Assembly: GCA_018830925.1 (NCBI GenBank)
Contig: JAHJRK010000192.1
Location: 1-9,211, forward strand
Length of the DNA stretch: 9,211 bases
Direction of reading: 5' to 3'
Origin: Pseudomonadota bacterium
Lineage (GTDB): Bacteria > Desulfobacterota > Desulfobacteria > Desulfobacterales > RPRI01
The translations under genes were made by a program, and so were the position numbers. Below, piece after piece: positions 1 through 5,539 of this stretch. How positions within the stretch are numbered: the stretch's first letter is position 1; every line of letters starts with the position of its first letter. Below the pieces are notes generated by a model that did not search any database, was not told where the DNA came from, and worked only from the letters and a program-made list of their open reading frames with translations.

Positions 1-43
1 AACAAAGAGAACTTGATTTGAAATAAATTATATACAGCTCCAA

Positions 44-109
44 CGGGGCTTTCCCGATGAAAACGCCCCCCTCTGGGGGGCTACCTGAGGCCACCCGCTC
101 TGCGGGTGG
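44..109. repeat. Cluster of short GC-rich hairpins, REP-like
   Basis: Three small palindromes lie in a row. CGGG (44-47) pairs with CCCG (53-56). GCCCCCC (65-71) pairs perfectly with GGGGGGC (75-81) around a TCT loop. CCACCCGC (91-98) pairs perfectly with GCGGGTGG (102-109) around another TCT loop. The last two share loop sequence and orientation and are nine bases apart, as in repetitive extragenic palindromic (REP/BIME) units mobilised by RAYT-type transposases. No transposase is visible here. A role as attenuator or terminator of an upstream transcript is possible, but no T-run follows. The family assignment is inferred from shape alone. Confidence 0.5.
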
Positions 110-123
110 AGTATCACTGCTGT

Positions 124-151
124 TTGAACTTTGGCGGAGAGAATATAAAAT
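124..151 (+). promoter_or_regulatory. Candidate sigma-70 promoter upstream of the methyltransferase gene
   Basis: TTGAAC (124-129) and TAAAAT (146-151) are separated by 16 bases in an AT-rich stretch and lie about 20 bases before the chosen start codon at 172. They match the -35 and -10 consensus at 4/6 and 5/6 positions. The site lies just after the hairpin cluster, a plausible beginning for the transcription unit visible here. AT-rich sequence gives such matches by chance, so this is only a candidate. Confidence 0.3.
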
Positions 152-171
152 ATCATTGTAAGGTTGAGATA

Positions 172-1155
172 ATGCACACAGAACTCATTGAAATACTTCG
201 ATGCCCGCAATCTGGCCAGCGATTTAATTTAGAAGAACCGGAGTACAGAGAAGGTCGGATTTACTCTGGTTGGCTTGTTTCAGAAAATGGCCAGCATCGT
301 TATCCTATCCGGCATTTCATCCCCCGTTTTGTGCCGGAATCGAATTATGCCGATAACTTCGGGATGCAATGGAACAAATTCCGCAAGACGCAACTGGACA
401 GCTATTCCGGTCATCCTATTTCAGCCGATCGGTTTTGGAAAGCAACGGGCTGGCTGCCAAAAGAACTGAAAGATCAGTGGGTGCTCGATGCGGGCTGCGG
501 TGCCGGGCGTTTTGCTGAAGTACTGCTGGAAGCCGGGGCGAAAGTTGTGGCCTTGGATTATTCGAGCGCTGTTGACGCCTGCTTTGCCAATTTGCAGCAT
601 CATCCAAATCTACATTTGGTACAGGGTGACATTTATGCCCTGCCGTTCGTCAAATATTTCTTCCCATTTGTGTACTCGCTTGGTGTATTGCAGCACACCC
701 CGGATGTCGCCAAGGCCTTTGCGGCCTTGCCACCCATGGTTACGGAGGGGGGGCGACTTTGTGTCGATTTCTATGAACGGTCATGGAAGAACAGAATCTT
801 GCCGAAATACTGGCTACGTCCTCTGACAAAGAAAATGCCAAAAGAGGAGCTATTCAAATATTTACAGTATTGGACTCCGAAATTGTTACCTGTCAGCATG
901 TTTCTCGGCCGTATTCCCGTGGCGGGCTCTTGGTTGAAGCGCTTAGTGCCTGTGGCAAATTACAAAGGGATTTTGCCGTTGACTGAACAGCAACTTGGTG
1001 AATGGGCACTCCTCGACACCTTCGATTGGCTTTCTCCACAATTCGATAACCCACAAACGGCAGCAACAGTTCATGAATGGTTTCATCGAGCACGCTTGGA
1101 GAACATAGAGGTGTTGAAGGCAGGGCACTTGGTAGGGCGAGGCAGGAAGCCTTGA
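172..1155 (+). CDS. Class I SAM-dependent methyltransferase of the polysaccharide locus
   Basis: This is a 327-residue protein with a Rossmann-type methyltransferase core. The SAM-binding motif I, VLDAGCGAGR, is at about residues 104-113. The acidic end of strand 2 (ALDYS) is at about 127-131, and a SLGVLQHTPD segment, typical of methyltransf_11-type enzymes in glycan clusters, is at about 169-178. The N-terminus (LRCPQSGQ, residues 9-16) resembles a Trm112-like zinc-ribbon start but keeps only one cysteine, so metal binding is doubtful. The ATG at 172 is preferred because TAAGG (159-163) precedes it by eight bases. An upstream in-frame GTG at 106 falls inside a hairpin. The gene is first in the run and overlaps the next one, so a role in methylating a sugar or glycan end of this locus is inferred. 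The acceptor cannot be told from sequence. Confidence 0.85.
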   Translation: MHTELIEILRCPQSGQRFNLEEPEYREGRIYSGWLVSENGQHRYPIRHFIPRFVPESNYADNFGMQWNKFRKTQLDSYSGHPISADRFWKATGWLPKELKDQWVLDAGCGAGRFAEVLLEAGAKVVALDYSSAVDACFANLQHHPNLHLVQGDIYALPFVKYFFPFVYSLGVLQHTPDVAKAFAALPPMVTEGGRLCVDFYERSWKNRILPKYWLRPLTKKMPKEELFKYLQYWTPKLLPVSMFLGRIPVAGSWLKRLVPVANYKGILPLTEQQLGEWALLDTFDWLSPQFDNPQTAATVHEWFHRARLENIEVLKAGHLVGRGRKP

Positions 1156-2333
1156 TCAAAATAGGACTTGATGCATCTAATCTCCGTGCTGGCGGTGGAG
1201 TTACTCATCTCGCAGAGCTTCTGCGAGCCGCCAATCCGCAGACTTATGGGGTAAAGCAGGTTATTGTATGGGGCGGTACGGCAATTTTGGGCCGTCTTGA
1301 AGAGCGGCCCTGGTTGCGTAAGATTCACGAACCTTTGTTGGATCAATCCTTGCCATATCGACTCTATTGGCAAAGGTTCGTACTGGATCGCACATTGCGC
1401 CGGGAAGGTTGTGATGTGCTGTTTGCACCTGGTGGTTCTGCGGGTTATGGTTTCAGACCTTACGTGACAATGTCCCGTAATATGCTTCCTTTTGAGCGGC
1501 GGGAAAGGGCTCGTTATGGAAAATCATGGATGTTTTTGAAAATGATATTGCTCCAGCAGTCACAGACAAGAACCTTCCTTAACGCAGACGGGATTATATT
1601 CCTAACTCAGTATGCTCGCGATGTAGTTATGCAGGAGGTGAAGCATATTCAAGGGAAAAACAATGTGATCATCCCGCATGGCATAGACAAACGATTTTTA
1701 CTTCCACCTCGAGTGCAGAAGGGCATTAGCAGTTATTCGGTCCGGCAACCGTTTCGCATTTTATATGTTTCGATTGTCGACATGTACAAACACCAATGGC
1801 ATGTGGCTGAGGCAGTGGCCCGTCTGAGACAAAGCGGGTTGAATGTAACGCTGAAATTGGCAGGGACTGCTTATCCGCCTGCTTTAAAACGTTTGCATAA
1901 GGCTATTGCTCACTATGACCGTCAAGACGAATTCATTCATTACGTGGGGGCGGTTGATTACAAATCCTTACCCGAAGTTTATCATAATGCTGACCTTTTT
2001 ATTTTTGCTTCGAGTTGTGAGAACATGCCCAACATCCTGCTTGAGGCCATGGCAAGCGGCTTGCCCATCGCGTGTTCAAGCCGAGGACCGATGCCCGAGA
2101 TACTGGGGACCGCCGGGGGGAAGTACTTTGACCCGGAAAAGCCTGAAGAGATCGCGGAGATTTTAAAGAAGTTAATTGATGACAAGGTGCTGCGTGAACG
2201 TTGTGCCTGGAGCGCTTATACCGAAGCGAAAGGCTATTCTTGGGAAAAATGCGCGCAGGGAACATTTGCATTCATAGCTAACGCGGCCAAGGAGAAGGAT
2301 AAGTTCGATACACGGGGAATTGTTCATGTTTAA
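1152..2333 (+). CDS. GT4-family glycosyltransferase (GT-B fold)
   Basis: A retaining glycosyltransferase of about 393 residues, expected to act at the cytoplasmic face of the inner membrane. Visible features are an N-terminal glycine-rich GGGVTHLAELL segment (about 14-24), IPHGID (174-179) at the domain junction, the C-terminal domain start RILYVSIVDMYKHQ (202-215), and the GT4 signature E290-x7-E298 inside SSCENMPNILLEAMASG. The start is difficult. The first in-frame ATG (1077) would overlap the methyltransferase by 79 bases and add 25 residues unlike the family. TTG at 1152, in a TTGA overlap with the preceding TGA stop and behind an AGGAAG stretch, gives the expected hydrophobic beginning IKIGLDAS. 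The gene ends eight bases inside fnlA. It occupies the place of wbjA in the P. aeruginosa O11 locus, but I do not assign donor or acceptor. Confidence 0.85.
   Translation: MIKIGLDASNLRAGGGVTHLAELLRAANPQTYGVKQVIVWGGTAILGRLEERPWLRKIHEPLLDQSLPYRLYWQRFVLDRTLRREGCDVLFAPGGSAGYGFRPYVTMSRNMLPFERRERARYGKSWMFLKMILLQQSQTRTFLNADGIIFLTQYARDVVMQEVKHIQGKNNVIIPHGIDKRFLLPPRVQKGISSYSVRQPFRILYVSIVDMYKHQWHVAEAVARLRQSGLNVTLKLAGTAYPPALKRLHKAIAHYDRQDEFIHYVGAVDYKSLPEVYHNADLFIFASSCENMPNILLEAMASGLPIACSSRGPMPEILGTAGGKYFDPEKPEEIAEILKKLIDDKVLRERCAWSAYTEAKGYSWEKCAQGTFAFIANAAKEKDKFDTRGIVHV
2314..2318 (+). promoter_or_regulatory. Ribosome binding site that fixes the fnlA start
   Basis: GGGGA lies seven bases before ATG 2326 and inside the end of the preceding glycosyltransferase gene. 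An in-frame TTG at 2320 would be too close to it, so ATG 2326 is chosen. The eight-base gene overlap suggests translational coupling. Confidence 0.55.
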
Positions 2334-3351
2334 GAATAAAACGATTTTGATTACTGGTGGAACCGGGACATTTGGCAATGCTGTTCTTCGCCGTTTCTTG
2401 GAAACAGAAATTAAGGAAATACGCATCTTTTCGCGGGATGAAAAGAAGCAGGATGATATGCGCAATGCCCTGCGGAATCCAAAGGTGAAGTTCTACCTGG
2501 GAAATGTCCGGGATTATGACAGCCTCCTGCCAGCCATGCAGGGCGTGGACATGGTTTTCAATGCGGCGGCCCTCAAGCAGGTGCCGTCCTGCGAGTTTTT
2601 CCCCATGGAGGCAATTCGAACAAACGCTATTGGTGCAGATAATGTTATGAAAGCGGCTCTTGCTTGCAACGTCAAGAACATGATCGTGCTCAGTACCGAC
2701 AAGGCCGTGTATCCCATCAATGCAATGGGGATGACCAAGGCTCTGATGGAAAAACTCATGATTGCCCAAGCGCGCGCACACGGGGATTTCGGCACAATCT
2801 TTTGCGGTACCCGTTATGGGAATGTCATGGGGTCCCGAGGGTCTGTCATTCCCCTTTTCATAAGCCAGATTCTGACTGGCGAACCACTGACCATTACCGA
2901 TCCGAACATGACCCGCTTCATGATGTCGATCGATGATGCGGTAAATCTCGTGTTATATGCTTTTAAGTATGGAAAGCCTGGCGATGTCTTTGTCCAGAAA
3001 GCCCCGGCGACAACAATTGAAACGCTGGCCAGAGCGTTGAAGAAGCTGTTTAAATCCGACAACGAAATTCGCATTATCGGTACCAGGCATGGTGAAAAGC
3101 TTTATGAAACACTGCTAACCCGAGAGGAGATGGCTAGGGCTGAAGATATGGGAGATTATTACCGGATATCTGCGGATATCCGCGATCTCAATTATGCCTG
3201 CTATTTCACCGAGGGCGAGGCGAAAGTTGCTGGTCATGAGGATTACCACTCCCACAATACGCGCCGATTGAATGAAGATGAAATGATTGAATTATTGTTA
3301 AAATTGGATTTTGTACGGACGGCTATAGAGACTGGGAAGATGGTGTTGTAG
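2326..3351 (+). CDS. fnlA: UDP-GlcNAc 4,6-dehydratase/5-epimerase, first step to UDP-L-FucNAc
   Basis: A 341-residue extended SDR enzyme of the CapE/WbjB/FnlA type. It converts UDP-GlcNAc to the L-configured 4-keto-6-deoxy intermediate by 4,6-dehydration and C5 epimerisation. The NAD(P)-binding motif GGTGTFG is at 11-17, LSTDKAVYPIN (with the Asp-Lys pair) at 122-132, and the usual YxxxK is replaced by M134-x3-K138 (MGMTK). This Met substitution is a known trait of CapE/WbjB enzymes and separates them from FlaA1/PseB, which keep Tyr. The C-terminal part (RYGNVMGSRGSVIPLF, then the HSHNTRRL region) is complete. The start overlaps the upstream glycosyltransferase. The downstream partner fnlB is displaced by a cassette of about 0.6 kb, although in related loci the two genes are adjacent. 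Confidence 0.93.
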   Translation: MFKNKTILITGGTGTFGNAVLRRFLETEIKEIRIFSRDEKKQDDMRNALRNPKVKFYLGNVRDYDSLLPAMQGVDMVFNAAALKQVPSCEFFPMEAIRTNAIGADNVMKAALACNVKNMIVLSTDKAVYPINAMGMTKALMEKLMIAQARAHGDFGTIFCGTRYGNVMGSRGSVIPLFISQILTGEPLTITDPNMTRFMMSIDDAVNLVLYAFKYGKPGDVFVQKAPATTIETLARALKKLFKSDNEIRIIGTRHGEKLYETLLTREEMARAEDMGDYYRISADIRDLNYACYFTEGEAKVAGHEDYHSHNTRRLNEDEMIELLLKLDFVRTAIETGKMVL

Positions 3352-3357
3352 GAAAGG

Positions 3358-3388
3358 TATGAAGGGAAGAGATTAGGAACGTAGGAAG
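3358..3388 (+). repeat. Left inverted arm of the IVP cassette
   Basis: Purine-rich arm containing TATGAAG and GTAGGAAG, which are mirrored at 3906-3932. It begins six bases after the fnlA stop codon. Confidence 0.5.
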
Positions 3389-3447
3389 GTGGGAGGACAG
3401 ATGTCAGAAGTCGGAGATCAGAGGGAAGGGAAAAACAGCAACAAGAG

Positions 3448-3468
3448 AGTGACAAGTGACGAGTAACG
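3448..3468 (+). repeat. Three tandem 7-mers AGTGACA, AGTGACG, AGTAACG
   Basis: A 7-base unit is repeated three times without gaps, with one or two changes per copy, just before the four-helix-bundle gene. An in-frame GTG (3456) falls inside it, which argues against using that codon as the start. Short reiterated units of this kind suggest slippage or repeated end additions in the cassette flank. Confidence 0.6.
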
Positions 3469-3488
3469 AAAAGAAAGTAAGAGAAAAC

Positions 3489-3875
3489 ATGCAGGAAAAA
3501 AGCAGGGCATTGAAGCATTTCAGAGATCTTGAGGTTTACCGTCTTGCTTTCAGATGCGCGATGGAGATTTTCGAGATCACGAAGGCGTTTCCTGCAGAAG
3601 AAAGGTATTCTCTGACAGACCAGATCAGGCGATCTTCCCGCTCAGTTTGCTCAAATCTTGCCGAGGGTTGGCGAAAGCGGCGATACAAAGCGGTGTTCTG
3701 CAACAAGCTGACAGACGCGATGTCTGAAGCCTCTGAGACGCAAACATGGCTGGAGTTTTGTCAATCATGCGGGTATATCGGCGCGGAAGTATTTGAGAGG
3801 CTCGATTCCGCTTATGAACAAATAATCGGAATGCTGAACGTCATGGAAAAGAAGGCGGATTCATTTTGCTACTGA
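3489..3875 (+). CDS. Four-helix-bundle protein, 23S rRNA intervening-sequence protein (IVP) family
   Basis: A 128-residue, all-alpha protein of the usual family length. Hallmarks are HFRDLEVYRLAF (10-21), TKAFPAEERYSLTDQIRRSS (31-50), NLAEGWRKR (56-64), and a C-terminal half TQTWLEFCQSCGYI (84-97) matching the fourth helices. No catalytic motif, signal peptide or membrane span is present. Homologues are encoded in 23S rRNA intervening sequences and as isolated genes between unrelated operon genes; their function is unknown, and a nucleic-acid-binding role has only been suggested. ATG 3489 is preferred over GTG 3456, which lies in a tandem repeat; the ribosome binding site is weak (AAGAGA). 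It sits inside the polysaccharide operon but has no evident part in sugar synthesis. Confidence 0.88.
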   Translation: MQEKSRALKHFRDLEVYRLAFRCAMEIFEITKAFPAEERYSLTDQIRRSSRSVCSNLAEGWRKRRYKAVFCNKLTDAMSEASETQTWLEFCQSCGYIGAEVFERLDSAYEQIIGMLNVMEKKADSFCY

Positions 3876-3905
3876 TTAGCGGTGCACACCTTCATAATTT
3901 CATAT

Positions 3906-3932
3906 CTTCCTACCTTCACTTTATACTTCATA
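3906..3932 (+). repeat. Right inverted arm of the IVP cassette
   Basis: Pyrimidine-rich arm with CTTCCTAC (3906-3913) and CTTCATA (3926-3932), the reverse complements of the left-arm cores. An extra partial unit, CCTTCATAATTTC, lies just outside the core at 3889-3901. Confidence 0.5.
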
Positions 3933-3960
3933 AACATGAAACTTCAAAGGCAGGGATAGT

Positions 3961-5076
3961 ATGCTCACGGTACTGGTAACCGGCGCGAAGGGTTTCATTG
4001 GGAAAAATCTAACAGTTACCCTCAAGCGCAGGGCCGACGTTGACGTCATTGGATACGATCTGGATTCTCCACCTGGTCTCTTGGAAGAAGGACTGGCCAA
4101 GGCGGATGTGGTTTATCACCTGGCCGGGGTTAACCGGCCGGAGCGGGTCGAGGAGTTCACAGAAGGCAATTTTGATTTGACTCGGCGGGTCTGCGATGAC
4201 TTGCGACGGTTGGCACGCACGCCGCTCCTTGTGCTGACCTCTTCCACCCAGGCCGCATTGGACAATCCCTACGGAGTTTCCAAGCGCCATGCGGAAGAGG
4301 TCGTATTCGACTTCGGCAAGGGAATGGGAGCGTCTGTCTTTGTCTTTCGCTTGCACGGTGTCTTTGGAAAATGGTGCCGGCCCAATTACAATTCCGTGGT
4401 GGCTACCTTCTGTCACAACATCGCCCGCGATCTGCCCATCGCCATCTCCGATCCGACAAAAGAGATCGAGCTGGTTTATATCGATGACGTAGTACGCGCC
4501 TTTGTCGGTATCATGGATGGCTTCTTGCCTGTTCCAGATGGTAAGTATTGCCTGGTGGAACCAACGTATCGAATATCCCTGGGCACCCTGGCCGAAATGA
4601 TCAAGGGCTTTAGGAACAGCCGAGCCAGCCTTGTTCTGCCGGATATTAGCGATCTTTTTGTACGCGCCCTCTATTCGACCTACGTTTCATGTCTTCCCGC
4701 GGATTCCTTTGCCTATGCATTAACCCAGCGTATCGATTCCCGGGGGGAGCTGGCGGAGCTGCTAAAATCGCCCCACATCGGCCAGATTTTCGTATCGCGC
4801 ACCAGACCGGGGATCACGAGGGGCAATCATTATCATGATACAAAAGTGGAAAAGTTTGTCGTCCTGGAAGGGGATGCGGTGATCCGCTTTCGTCATATTC
4901 TTGGCGGGGATGTCATCGAATACCCCGTTTCCGGCCGTGAGTTCCGCGTGGTCGATATCCCGCCTGGACACACCCATGCAATCGAGAACGTGGGACAAAG
5001 CGATCTGATCGTGCTCTTCTGGGCGAATGAAATTTTTGATCCGGGCAAACCCGATACTTGTTTTGAAAAAGTTTAG
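3961..5076 (+). CDS. fnlB: Bifunctional UDP-L-FucNAc pathway epimerase/reductase: SDR plus cupin
   Basis: A 371-residue CapF/WbjC/FnlB-type enzyme with two domains. The N-terminal SDR domain has GAKGFIG (8-14), STQAALDNPYGVSK with Y104-x3-K108, and LVYIDDVVRAF (171-181). It reduces the 4-keto group with NADPH. The C-terminal cupin domain (about 260-371) carries the likely metal ligands H290 and H292 (NHYHDTKVEKF) and H337/H339 (PPGHTHAIEN). In CapF this domain performs the C3 epimerisation before reduction. The product is UDP-N-acetyl-L-pneumosamine (6-deoxy-L-TalNAc). The length is that of the family and both domains are intact. AGGGA precedes the ATG by four bases, AAAGG by ten. By eye the gene is GC-richer than fnlC and the 8022 SDR. 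Cassettes on both sides separate it from fnlA (609 bases) and fnlC (463 bases). Confidence 0.94.
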   Translation: MLTVLVTGAKGFIGKNLTVTLKRRADVDVIGYDLDSPPGLLEEGLAKADVVYHLAGVNRPERVEEFTEGNFDLTRRVCDDLRRLARTPLLVLTSSTQAALDNPYGVSKRHAEEVVFDFGKGMGASVFVFRLHGVFGKWCRPNYNSVVATFCHNIARDLPIAISDPTKEIELVYIDDVVRAFVGIMDGFLPVPDGKYCLVEPTYRISLGTLAEMIKGFRNSRASLVLPDISDLFVRALYSTYVSCLPADSFAYALTQRIDSRGELAELLKSPHIGQIFVSRTRPGITRGNHYHDTKVEKFVVLEGDAVIRFRHILGGDVIEYPVSGREFRVVDIPPGHTHAIENVGQSDLIVLFWANEIFDPGKPDTCFEKV

Positions 5077-5090
5077 CCAGATGAAATTCA

Positions 5091-5118
5091 CCACGAAGAT
5101 CACGAAGGACGTGAAGAA
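5091..5118 (+). repeat. Left arm: three 9-base units of CACGAAG type
   Basis: After one leading C, the units CACGAAGAT (5092-5100), CACGAAGGA (5101-5109) and CGTGAAGAA (5110-5118) follow without gaps. The first two form the inverted repeat with 5500-5518. The third is more diverged and runs into the start codon of the GxxExxY gene. Confidence 0.75.
5105..5109 (+). promoter_or_regulatory. Ribosome binding site formed by the inverted-repeat arm
   Basis: AAGGA lies eight bases before ATG 5118 and is part of the second 9-base repeat unit, so the cassette end supplies the translation signal of its own gene. It also decides the start: the reading frame from 5118 gives the standard family N-terminus. 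Confidence 0.55.
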
Positions 5119-5489
5119 TGGAATTTGATGAATTGTCAAATGAAGTCATTGGTTGTGCGTTGGAAGTGCATCGGAATTTAGGTCCTGGTTTGCTTGAATC
5201 TACTTACGAGCAATGTCTGGCGTATGAATTGAAAGCTGCTGGCATACCGTTCAGGCTGCAATAGCCACTTCCTGTGGAATACAAAAACATAAGGCTTGAT
5301 TGTGGTTATCGGATTGATGTGTTGATAGATGACAGCATTATTGTTGAGTTAAAAAGCGTAGATAAGTTTCTTCCAATCCATCAAGCGCAGCTGCTTACCT
5401 ATATGAAATTAGCCGGTATATTGATCGGGTTGTTGATAAACTTCAACGTCAAGTATTTGAAGGACGGGATCAAGCGGATGGTTTTATAA
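5118..5489 (+). pseudogene. GxxExxY protein gene (PD-(D/E)XK-like), interrupted by one amber codon
   Basis: Read through, the frame codes for 123 positions, the normal family length. It begins MEFDELSNEVIG and carries the name-giving G24-x2-E27-x2-Y30 (GLLESTY). The nuclease-like residues are D67 (YRIDVLI) and E77-x-K79 (VELKS), followed by IHQAQLLTYMKLAG. A single in-frame TAG (5262-5264, codon 49) splits it just before PLPVEYKNIRLD; there is no frameshift. One base change (for example from CAG, AAG or GAG) explains the stop. The rest shows no decay, so the lesion is recent, a sequencing error, or read through. A GTG at 5274 could restart the C-terminal half, which holds all nuclease-like residues. 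The family has no settled function. Confidence 0.82.
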
Positions 5490-5499
5490 AATCTTCCCT

Positions 5500-5518
5500 T
5501 TCTTCGTGTTCTTCGTGG
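5500..5518 (+). repeat. Right arm: two identical 9-base units TTCTTCGTG
   Basis: TTCTTCGTG occurs at 5500-5508 and again at 5509-5517, followed by G. Its reverse complement matches the left arm (5091-5109) at 17 of 19 bases, with mismatches at arm positions 10 and 18. It starts 11 bases after the GxxExxY stop codon. Confidence 0.75.
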
Positions 5519-5539
5519 TAGAAAAAAGAAAGGCTATCA

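Larger units (their letters stand above)
3358..3932 (+). mobile_element. Putative mobile cassette carrying a four-helix-bundle (IVP) gene
   Basis: Between fnlA and fnlB, genes adjacent in known loci, lies a block with one small gene and imperfect inverted ends. On the left, TATGAAG (3358-3364) and GTAGGAAG (3381-3388) recur on the right in reverse complement as CTTCATA (3926-3932) and CTTCCTAC (3906-3913). The order is that of an inverted repeat, with spacing differing by four bases. The whole left flank is strongly purine-rich and the right flank pyrimidine-rich. There is no transposase or integrase, and no clear target duplication is seen. The four-helix-bundle family is known from intervening sequences of 23S rRNA genes, which insert with similar stem-forming ends. 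The limits given are those of the repeat cores; true ends may lie a few bases further out. Confidence 0.55.
5091..5518 (+). mobile_element. Putative mobile cassette carrying a GxxExxY gene
   Basis: The segment between fnlB and fnlC is bounded by a strong inverted repeat: the 19 bases at 5091-5109 match the reverse complement of 5500-5518 at 17 positions. Each arm is a tandem array of a 9-base unit (CACGAAGAT-like on the left, TTCTTCGTG twice on the right). A single gene fills the interior, in the operon direction, and no transposase is present. No convincing target-site duplication is seen beside the arms. The unit begins 14 bases after the fnlB stop and ends 21 bases before fnlC, whose ribosome binding site (AAAGG, 5529-5533) is left intact. 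Similar CACGAAG/CTTCGTG arms around GxxExxY genes are, to my recollection, recurrent in other genomes; that needs a search. Confidence 0.62.

Noticed and set aside
106..171. Longer methyltransferase start at GTG 106
   Set aside because: The GTG falls inside the stem of a hairpin and the extra 22 residues are unlike the family; ATG 172 has a good ribosome binding site.
2320..2325. TTG 2320 as the fnlA start
   Set aside because: It is too close to the GGGGA ribosome binding site; ATG 2326 has proper spacing and gives the standard N-terminus.
2278..2781. 167-codon open frame on the minus strand
   Set aside because: It lies opposite fnlA, which has clear family motifs; the minus product shows no recognisable domain and is a shadow.
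3489..3875. Presence of a 23S rRNA gene, suggested by the IVP family name
   Set aside because: The flanks are fnlA and fnlB, with no rRNA sequence nearby; the family also occurs outside rRNA.
3353..3950. AAAGG on both sides (3353-3357 and 3946-3950) as a target-site duplication of the IVP cassette
   Set aside because: The right copy is 13 bases away from the inverted arm and such a purine 5-mer is expected by chance.
5092..5118. CRISPR-like array
   Set aside because: The units are 9 bases long, contiguous and without spacers; they are arms of an inverted repeat.
5256..5270. CAA-TAG context as a viral-type leaky stop
   Set aside because: Only the codon before the stop fits; the following bases (CCACTT) do not match the known readthrough context.
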